NCBI GenBank assembly: GCA_934247875.1
Contig: CAKQJZ010000067.1
Span: forward strand, 1-10,839
From: an uncultured Spirochaetales bacterium
GTDB taxonomy: Bacteria > Spirochaetota > Spirochaetia > Sphaerochaetales > Sphaerochaetaceae
DNA length: 10,839 nt
Reading direction: 5' to 3'
The notes beneath the pieces were generated by a model. That model was given only the letters and a program-made list of their open reading frames with translations. It did no database searches and was not told the DNA's origin. Below, piece after piece: positions 6,254 to 10,839 of this stretch; position 1 is the first letter of the stretch; each line of letters begins with the position of its first letter. The position numbers were made by a program, and so were the translations under genes.

Positions 6254-6978
6254 GAAAGTGCCTCAAACTCTGCATTCTTAGGAATGTAAATATCATTCTC
6301 TCTCAAAGCAGAGAGCATATATTTGCTTTCTCCTTGTGCTCTGATCATTCCATTTTTCAGGATTATTGTCTTATCTGTATGCTTCAAGAACTTCTCAGCC
6401 TCATGTGAGATGATTATTATAGTGTTCCCCATCTCTTTAAGCATCAGGAGTGTATTTATTACAATCTTAGTCGATGGATAGTCTAAGTTAGCAAATGGCT
6501 CATCAAGCAATAAGAGGTCAGTATCCATTGCGATGACACCAAGAATAGAAAGCTTTCTTTTCTCTCCGCCTGAGAGTATAGAAGGGGAGAGATCTGCTTT
6601 ATCTTCAAGAGAGAAGAGCTCCAGGAGCCTATCACACTCGCGTTCGATATAAGCTCTGTCTTTTCCAAGATTCTCTAGTCCGAATGCAATGTCTTTTCTT
6701 AGAGTCGAGCCAACTATCTGAAGTGATGAATCCTGGAAAACAAGCCCAATACGACGCATTCGCTCCTTGCTTTTCTTTAGTATTTCTCCATCAAGTACTA
6801 TCTCTCCGCTTTTTGGCTTTTCAAGTCCTTTGATTGTTTTCAAGAGCATCGACTTTCCAGAGCCATTCATGCCAGCAATCAATGTGATAGTATTCTTTTC
6901 TATCTCAAATGAAATGTCTTTAAGAATCTCTGTCTTATCTATAGAAAGTGAAAGCTCTTTAACTTCAAAATAGGCCAT
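6241..6978 (-). CDS. ECF transporter ATPase (A) component, BioM-like
   Basis: A 245-residue ABC ATPase that powers vitamin uptake with the adjacent T component. All motifs are present: Walker A GMNGSGKS (36-43), Q-loop LVFQD with Gln82, signature LSGGEKRK (135-142), Walker B LLLLDEP (155-161) with Glu160, and switch His192 in IIISHE. There is one ATPase gene rather than the EcfA1/A2 pair, as in BioMNY or CbiMNQO systems. No Shine-Dalgarno precedes the ATG at 6978, and the perfect -10 box ends six bases before it, so the mRNA is probably leaderless. Assignment to biotin rests on the operator upstream, not on the protein. Cobalt, nickel or another vitamin would be the alternative. Confidence 0.88.
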   Translation of the reverse strand: MAYFEVKELSLSIDKTEILKDISFEIEKNTITLIAGMNGSGKSMLLKTIKGLEKPKSGEIVLDGEILKKSKERMRRIGLVFQDSSLQIVGSTLRKDIAFGLENLGKDRAYIERECDRLLELFSLEDKADLSPSILSGGEKRKLSILGVIAMDTDLLLLDEPFANLDYPSTKIVINTLLMLKEMGNTIIIISHEAEKFLKHTDKTIILKNGMIRAQGESKYMLSALRENDIYIPKNAEFEALSWLE

Positions 6979-6984
6979 AGCGTG

Positions 6985-7014
6985 ATTATAGTTTGTAAAT
7001 GCCTTTAGTTACAA
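6985..7014 (-). promoter_or_regulatory. Promoter of the putative bioMN operon, leaderless
   Basis: Read on the minus strand, TTGTAA (7014-7009) is followed after 18 bp by a perfect TATAAT (6990-6985). The -10 spacing puts the transcription start at about 6978, the A of the ATG. That agrees with the absence of a ribosome binding site. Confidence 0.7.
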
Positions 7015-7024
7015 TAGTTTACAA
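6993..7024. promoter_or_regulatory. BirA (biotin repressor) operator-like site
   Basis: The half-sites TTGTAAATG (6993-7001) and AGTTTACAA (7016-7024) are separated by 14 bp. The BirA consensus, as I recall it, is TTGTAAACC-N14-16-GGTTTACAA, and 15 of the 18 half-site bases match. The site covers the -35 and most of the spacer of the ECF operon promoter and ends 2 bp from the -10. That is a repressor's position: with biotin plentiful, BirA-biotinyl-AMP would shut off uptake. Confidence 0.65.
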
Positions 7025-7035
7025 AGCTCAACTCG

Positions 7036-7114
7036 AAAGTGAACTTTGAAGCAAAAAAACAGTTCAAAGTACACTCAAAGTCTACTTTCAAAGTCTACTT
7101 TCAAAGTCTACTTT
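7036..7114. repeat. Left palindrome array AAAGTNNACTTT (5 copies)
   Basis: Perfect copies occur at 7036-7047, 7077-7088, 7090-7101 and 7103-7114, and a degraded copy (AAAGTACACTCA) at 7066-7077. The last three perfect copies are spaced exactly 13 bp apart. The final copy contains the stop codon of the AlbA_2 gene (7108-7110). Positions 7063-7101 are identical to 8468-8506 in the right array. An A7 run at 7053-7059 gives a T7 on the minus strand and may help end the AlbA_2 transcript. Confidence 0.9.
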
Positions 7115-8412
7115 GTGATCCATAATCCATCACGCCTAGATCCTGATCTCACTAAAAGTCCATAATCCTGCAAAAGAGAACAAATCTTTTTTACGCCAGA
7201 AAGACTGAGCATAGTAGTATTAGCAATTTCTTGAAATGTTAATGATCCATTATTTGAAAGCAAGTCATATACTTTTTTCTGATTGGCAGTTAAACCTTTT
7301 TTGTGCAGTGCTATGGTTTTTCTACGAATTACTTCTGGCCTATAAAATGCAAGAGGTATTGTGACCTTTAATAACCCATCATCAAAAGAAAAAGCTTCTT
7401 TTCCATATCTTTCCACTATTGTAGGAACTCCATGGCCACTTTGCTCTGCATATTTTGCTGCCATGAAGATTGTAAGAAGACTTTTATTTACAGGAACACT
7501 TGTTCCTTTAAAGAACCCTTCTTTTGATAGTGCAAACGGAAGTCCTCCATAAGAGATTATTTCGATTCGATCATCAAATAAGAATATAGATGGCGCAATT
7601 TCATTGTTCCAGTCATTATGCAAACAAGCATTAATCCAGGCTTCTCTGAAGCTTGGCATGTCAAATAAATGGCGTTCTTCTCTTTGTGGTCTATTTAGAT
7701 CAACTTCTGTTGTATTGATGGATTCAAAATAATGAATAACCTCAGAGAGAGCAATAAGAAGGCATTTCCTTCCATATTCAGTTCGTGATGACATGACAGT
7801 CTTATCATTTCCGGCAAATGTTACAACCTTAATGGAAATCTCATTTTCATCTGCAAGCAGATATGCATTGATATTGTATTTCCCTTCTCTGTTAAGAAGA
7901 CCATAATTAGATAAGAATGATTCTGTTGCAGTAGGGTGAATGCCACTTCCAGCGAGAATAGCAAAAAGTGAATTGAATGATAGATCCTGTCTTGGTGATT
8001 CCCTTTGTCTTATGATATCAGATTCAGAAGAGGCAAGCATCTTTCTTAAAACAGTACTTGTAGCATGTTCATCTGCAGATGCATTTCGATAATAAAAGCG
8101 GCCGTCAAATGAGTACGGAATATCAGAACCCGATGCATAAACTTTTATATAATGTTTTCCATCGTCGGAAATCTTCTCTTCAATCTCTGCATAAACCCTA
8201 GGATCTACTTTGTCGAATATACGAGTTCTGATATCCATAAGAGTATCCTTGCCTATAGGAACACCTGAGACATCTCCATTATCTTTCACCCCTATGTATA
8301 ATGTTCCACTGCCATGTTTATTGAGCATGGCAGTTAAAGACTTAATACCTCTATCGAGTTGTCCGATTCCTTCCTTAAACTCCTGATATTCGTTTTCAAT
8401 CCCAATATTCAT
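7108..8412 (-). CDS. AlbA_2/Schlafen-domain ATPase-like transcriptional regulator (COG2865 type)
   Basis: A 434-residue protein with three parts. Residues 8-125 are an AlbA_2 (Schlafen-type) domain: EYQEFKEG, then HGSGTLYIGVKDNGDVSGV. Residues about 255-355 match the GHKL-like ATPase-related region of this family: FREAWINACLHNDW, FDDRIEIISYGGLP and QSGHGVPTIVERYG; HNDW replaces the usual HRDY. Residues 372-434 form a winged helix: LTANQKKVYDLL, then LTFQEIANTTMLSLSGVKKICSLLQDYGLLVRSGS. Members are labelled transcriptional regulators or RecG-like proteins, and the biochemical role is unsettled. ATG 8412 has GAAAGGA 8 nt upstream. Palindrome arrays flank the gene; the upstream one overlaps its promoter, suggesting autoregulation. 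By eye its composition is more AT-rich than its neighbours, consistent with recent arrival. Confidence 0.88.
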   Translation of the reverse strand: MNIGIENEYQEFKEGIGQLDRGIKSLTAMLNKHGSGTLYIGVKDNGDVSGVPIGKDTLMDIRTRIFDKVDPRVYAEIEEKISDDGKHYIKVYASGSDIPYSFDGRFYYRNASADEHATSTVLRKMLASSESDIIRQRESPRQDLSFNSLFAILAGSGIHPTATESFLSNYGLLNREGKYNINAYLLADENEISIKVVTFAGNDKTVMSSRTEYGRKCLLIALSEVIHYFESINTTEVDLNRPQREERHLFDMPSFREAWINACLHNDWNNEIAPSIFLFDDRIEIISYGGLPFALSKEGFFKGTSVPVNKSLLTIFMAAKYAEQSGHGVPTIVERYGKEAFSFDDGLLKVTIPLAFYRPEVIRRKTIALHKKGLTANQKKVYDLLSNNGSLTFQEIANTTMLSLSGVKKICSLLQDYGLLVRSGSRRDGLWITK

Positions 8413-8437
8413 ATTAATAATCCTTTCTCTTGATTTA

Positions 8438-8465
8438 ATTATACCTTATTTGGGCTCAAAGTCTA
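8438..8465 (-). promoter_or_regulatory. Promoter of the AlbA_2 regulator gene
   Basis: On the minus strand TAGACT (8465-8460) lies 16 bp before a perfect TATAAT (8443-8438), with a start near 8431. The -35 falls inside the palindrome copy at 8458-8469, so any protein bound there would compete with RNA polymerase. Confidence 0.6.
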
Positions 8466-8506
8466 CTTTCAAAGTACACTCAAAGTCTACTTTCAAAGTC
8501 TACTTT
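8458..8506. repeat. Right palindrome array AAAGTNNACTTT (4 copies)
   Basis: Perfect copies occur at 8458-8469, 8482-8493 and 8495-8506, and a degraded AAAGTACACTCA copy at 8471-8482. Spacings of 13, 11 and 13 bp reproduce the 11-13 pattern of the left array. Positions 8468-8506 are a perfect 39-bp direct repeat of 7063-7101. The array lies between the AlbA_2 promoter and the divergent purO gene. Confidence 0.9.
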
Positions 8507-8591
8507 TGCAATTTGGTACCTGTCACTAGCTTTTGGTATGCATATCTTTTCTTTTGCGCTTAAAATAAGCAAAATAGAGGTGGAGGATATT

Positions 8592-9254
8592 ATGAGAATT
8601 GAAGATTATCTTAAATCTAGACCATATCCAGGTCGTATCTTAGTTGGAGGAACACTTGAGAATGGCAGACCTTTTGCTCTCTATCTGATCAGCGCAAGAA
8701 GCGAGAAGAGCAAGAATAGAGTCATTGCCAAGGAAGATGGTGTAGTCAAGACTAAGCTTTATAAGGAAGGTGAAGAAGATAATCTTATAATCTACCAAGT
8801 AGCAAAAGAGAATAGCAAAATCAGAGTTTTCTCAAATGGAATTCAAACTGAAGGTATTTTCAATAAGCTTGATAGTGGCAGCACTCTTTTAGAGGCACTT
8901 GATGAGTTCTCTTATGAGCCTGATTCGCTCTCAACTCCTAGAATTGCGCTTCTTGAGAATCTAGAAGATGGAGAGTATGAGCTGGGCATTGTAAAGAAAG
9001 GCGAAGATGGAAGTGCGAAGAGAATCACATGGCACTATACATCAACTCCAGGGTATGGACATATAATATCAACATATAATGGAGATGATGATTGCCCAGA
9101 GGCTTTTGATGAAGAGCCTGAAGTAATTTCTCTTCTTCCATCAGCATCTGCGTTCATTGATGCTATCAATAGCGCAATCAAAGAAGAATACAGAGTTGCG
9201 CTATATGCGTTATATGATGGTGCTGAGCGAATTATAAACGCAAGAATTCATTAA
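8592..9254 (+). CDS. purO: IMP cyclohydrolase, PurO family
   Basis: A 220-residue enzyme closing the ring of FAICAR to give IMP, the last step of de novo purine synthesis (EC 3.5.4.10), in the cytoplasm. The fold family is that of archaeal PurO (COG3363), not the PurH cyclohydrolase common in bacteria. Recognisable segments: RPYPGRILVGG (10-20), ISARSEKSKNRV (33-44), LIIYQ (65-69), VFSNGIQT (79-86), FSYEPDSLSTPRI (106-118) and TPGYGHIISTYNGDD (152-166). I place the start at ATG 8592, 5 nt after GGAGG (8582-8586). An in-frame ATG at 8538 lacks a binding site and would add 18 non-conserved residues. No convincing -35/-10 pair is visible between the right palindrome array and the start. The membrane protein gene follows 12 nt later. 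Confidence 0.85.
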   Translation: MRIEDYLKSRPYPGRILVGGTLENGRPFALYLISARSEKSKNRVIAKEDGVVKTKLYKEGEEDNLIIYQVAKENSKIRVFSNGIQTEGIFNKLDSGSTLLEALDEFSYEPDSLSTPRIALLENLEDGEYELGIVKKGEDGSAKRITWHYTSTPGYGHIISTYNGDDDCPEAFDEEPEVISLLPSASAFIDAINSAIKEEYRVALYALYDGAERIINARIH

Positions 9255-9266
9255 TAGGATTGATAA

Positions 9267-10556
9267 ATGCAGGAAAGACTTCATGAAGAATATGAGAACT
9301 ATGAGCCAGAAGTATCTATCTGGCCATATGTTCTATTGGGCTTTATAGTCCCGCTTGTTCCATTTCTCTCTCATATTCTTCTTGAGCGCAGCTATAGTGC
9401 AGAAATAGAGGGCATGCTATTCAATTTCTTATACATGCTTCCAATTGCTTCGCTCTACTTTATCGCATCATATGTAGTAAGAACCTCAAGAAGCTCTGTC
9501 TTATTGATTTTCAATGGCCTCTTATATTTCTTCATAACTCTGTTTTATTGGGGCAGCAGAAACATAAATAGCGCAGAGTTCATATATAGCTTCGGCGTTC
9601 TATCATCTCCTGCATTCTTAGCGCCTCTTTCATATGCATTCTATGCAAAGCGCAAGAGGCTCCCTGGATGGGGAACGACTCTTTTGGTCTCTATTGCTTT
9701 CTTAGCATGCACGCTTCTCTATCTATTTATGAAAGTTAAGCCAACAGGACCAGTTGGCCTTGTATCATACTCATTGCCTTCACTGGTCCTGTTAGTTGCG
9801 CTTTTAACATTCTTTGTAAACAGAAGAATGGAATCAACACCACCATTTATAATGATTCCTCTTTCTTTAGCAGCATTCTTGACTCTATTGATTGGAAATA
9901 GCTTCAGCAAATCTACTGCAAGCGCAGTCAGGTTCTTTACATACCTTTCTCTTCAGCTGATATCGAGCTACTCATTCTGGTATGCAGTATCAATAATTGT
10001 TGTTTATCAGGCACTTAGCCATAAGTCATCATTCAGAAATATTGGTATAAACTTCGAAAGCAAAGATACAGAGTACACAGAAGAGAAAGACTCATCTGCT
10101 GATTTCTACCCAGAAGGGTATAAAGAGTACGATAAAGACTATAGAACAGCATACCCTCCAAAGAGCTCAAGATTCGACGATTCTATTAAAGAAAGTGAAG
10201 AAAGGCCTCAGGAAGAAGAGATAAAGACTCCTCCGAGAGAAAGGTATGAAGAAAGACGCAACGACGATGATTACTACTATGATGAGCCGAGAAGACGCAG
10301 ACGCCCAGTGAGGCGCGTAGTAGAGTACTATGATGACTATGACGATGATGAGTATGACAGGCGCAGAAGACGAGATGATGAGCGCTATTATCGTGATAGG
10401 GATGATAGTGACTATGATGATAGAGAATATAGATCTAGGAGTAGCAGGGTAAGGGATCTTGATTATGAAGATGATCCACGCCATGAATATGATAAGTGGT
10501 ATGACCTGATAAAAGGTGAAGATAGAAAGCCAAATCCACCACGTCGTGATCGTTAA
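9267..10556 (+). CDS. Unrecognised eight-helix membrane protein with Arg/Asp/Tyr-rich tail
   Basis: I do not recognise this 429-residue protein. Residues 1-250 contain about eight hydrophobic helices (near 18-39, 48-70, 77-95, 105-126, 136-155, 166-185, 194-211, 225-248). Basic loops at 72-75, 127-131 and 186-187 all fall on the same side, so the positive-inside rule puts both ends in the cytoplasm. From about 255 the protein is a hydrophilic, probably disordered tail of 175 residues. In 331-400 I count 21 Arg, 20 Asp, 12 Tyr and 5 Glu, including an RRRRR run at 342-346 and another at 365-369. TAGGAT lies 7 nt before the ATG, and only 12 nt separate it from purO, so the two are co-transcribed. 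A functional link to purine synthesis is not shown. No intrinsic terminator is visible after it. Confidence 0.8.
   Translation: MQERLHEEYENYEPEVSIWPYVLLGFIVPLVPFLSHILLERSYSAEIEGMLFNFLYMLPIASLYFIASYVVRTSRSSVLLIFNGLLYFFITLFYWGSRNINSAEFIYSFGVLSSPAFLAPLSYAFYAKRKRLPGWGTTLLVSIAFLACTLLYLFMKVKPTGPVGLVSYSLPSLVLLVALLTFFVNRRMESTPPFIMIPLSLAAFLTLLIGNSFSKSTASAVRFFTYLSLQLISSYSFWYAVSIIVVYQALSHKSSFRNIGINFESKDTEYTEEKDSSADFYPEGYKEYDKDYRTAYPPKSSRFDDSIKESEERPQEEEIKTPPRERYEERRNDDDYYYDEPRRRRRPVRRVVEYYDDYDDDEYDRRRRRDDERYYRDRDDSDYDDREYRSRSSRVRDLDYEDDPRHEYDKWYDLIKGEDRKPNPPRRDR
9743..9793. repeat. Perfect 12-bp inverted repeat inside the membrane protein gene
   Basis: AACAGGACCAGT (9743-9754) is the exact reverse complement of ACTGGTCCTGTT (9782-9793), with 27 nt between. 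A smaller hairpin, CCAAC (9741-9745) with GTTGG (9753-9757), would compete for the left arm. The region encodes the loop and start of the sixth helix. Confidence 0.6.
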
Positions 10557-10589
10557 TTTGCATATTCTCAACAATCGTCATAAAAAGTG

Positions 10590-10619
10590 TTGACAAAGAA
10601 TTTGCAAAACTGCTACATT
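10590..10619 (+). promoter_or_regulatory. Promoter of tRNA-Phe
   Basis: A perfect TTGACA (10590-10595) is followed after 18 bp by TACATT (10614-10619), which is preceded by TGC as an extended -10. A start near 10626 leaves a short 5' leader for RNase P removal. Confidence 0.75.
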
Positions 10620-10639
10620 CTTATTGTTGCTTACGCAAT

Positions 10640-10712
10640 GCCGCTTTAGCTCAGTAGGTAGAGCAAAGGACTGAAAATCCTTGTGTCCCTGGTTCGATTC
10701 CTGGAGGCGGCA
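10640..10712 (+). tRNA. tRNA-Phe (anticodon GAA)
   Basis: A 73-nt cloverleaf without an encoded CCA. The acceptor stem is GCCGCTT (10640-10646) with AGGCGGC (10705-10711), including one U-G pair, and the discriminator A is at 10712. The D-stem is GCTC/GAGC. The anticodon arm is AAGGA-CTGAAAA-TCCTT with GAA at positions 34-36. The T-arm is CCTGG-TTCGATT-CCTGG, whose middle pair is a U-U mismatch (51-63). The gene has its own promoter and terminator, so it is a single-gene unit. Confidence 0.97.
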
Positions 10713-10725
10713 TAACAAATATTTG

Positions 10726-10758
10726 ATAACTCCTTATAGTCTAGGGAGTTATTTTTTT
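10726..10758 (+). terminator. Intrinsic terminator of tRNA-Phe
   Basis: ATAACTCC (10726-10733) pairs with GGAGTTAT (10745-10752). The stem extends through a T-G pair and two A-T pairs to a 5-nt loop (10737-10741). T7 at 10752-10758 follows. Confidence 0.92.
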
Positions 10759-10759
10759 G

Positions 10760-10839
10760 CAATTAGTAACTATTCAGTCGCCTAATTTCTGAAATTTTCA
10801 AGTTTGTTGCCTTCTGTTCTAAGTGGCTCTTAAAAACCA
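10760..10839. other. Terminal 80 bp, no recognisable feature
   Basis: AT-rich sequence after the tRNA terminator. I see no gene start, RNA gene or repeat beyond a trivial TGAAATTTTCA palindrome. Confidence 0.5.

Noticed and set aside
7063..7114. CRISPR array
   Set aside because: The units are contiguous 13-bp palindromes with no unique spacers, and there are no cas genes.
8538..8591. Upstream ATG for PurO
   Set aside because: It has no Shine-Dalgarno, and the added residues precede the conserved PurO start; GGAGG before ATG 8592 decides.
10167..10574. Long antisense open frame opposite the charged tail
   Set aside because: It is a by-product of the GAT/GAC/TAT/AGA-rich codons of the tail on the plus strand; its translation is a hydrophobic Ile-rich string without a ribosome binding site.

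Overview
The window is accessory-to-core bacterial chromosome, AT-rich by eye (estimated near 41% GC, not computed), with short intergenic gaps, clear AGGAG-type ribosome binding sites and several overlapping genes. Nothing in it fixes the taxon. An NfnAB pair, a PurO-type IMP cyclohydrolase, a sigma-54-type promoter and a REP-like palindrome would suit an anaerobic host-associated spirochaete (Sphaerochaeta/Treponema-like) or a clostridium. I lean weakly to a spirochaete.

Layout. 1-210 holds a REP-like palindrome cluster inside an open frame that runs in from the left edge, followed by a candidate promoter. 211-1593 (+) is a MATE efflux transporter. 1594-1788 is a regulatory region with nested inverted repeats and a strong -24/-12 (sigma-54) promoter, driving a small heat-shock protein (1789-2178, +) that ends in an intrinsic terminator. 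2287-5089 (+) is a three-gene operon: nfnA, nfnB (electron-bifurcating transhydrogenase) and a PtsN-like EIIA protein. Converging on it and overlapping its last gene by 44 bp is a minus-strand operon, 6978 to 5046: ECF transporter ATPase, ECF transmembrane protein and 5-formyltetrahydrofolate cyclo-ligase. Its promoter is overlapped by a sequence that closely matches the biotin repressor (BirA) operator, so I read the ECF pair as BioM and BioN. The transcript should start on the A of the start codon, which would make it leaderless.

7036-8506 is a self-contained unit: a minus-strand AlbA_2/Schlafen-type regulator (COG2865-like) bracketed by arrays of a 12-bp palindrome, AAAGTNNACTTT. The two arrays share a perfect 39-bp direct repeat. 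One array overlaps the gene's own -35 region and the other overlaps its stop codon. This is the most unusual structure here: it could be an autoregulated cassette, a mobile unit, or both.

8592-10556 (+) is a two-gene operon: purO, the last step of purine synthesis, and an unrecognised eight-helix membrane protein with a long Arg/Asp/Tyr-rich cytoplasmic tail. The window closes with a tRNA-Phe gene with its own promoter and terminator. No gene-free stretch exceeds 300 bp, and I see nothing recognisable in the last 80 bases.
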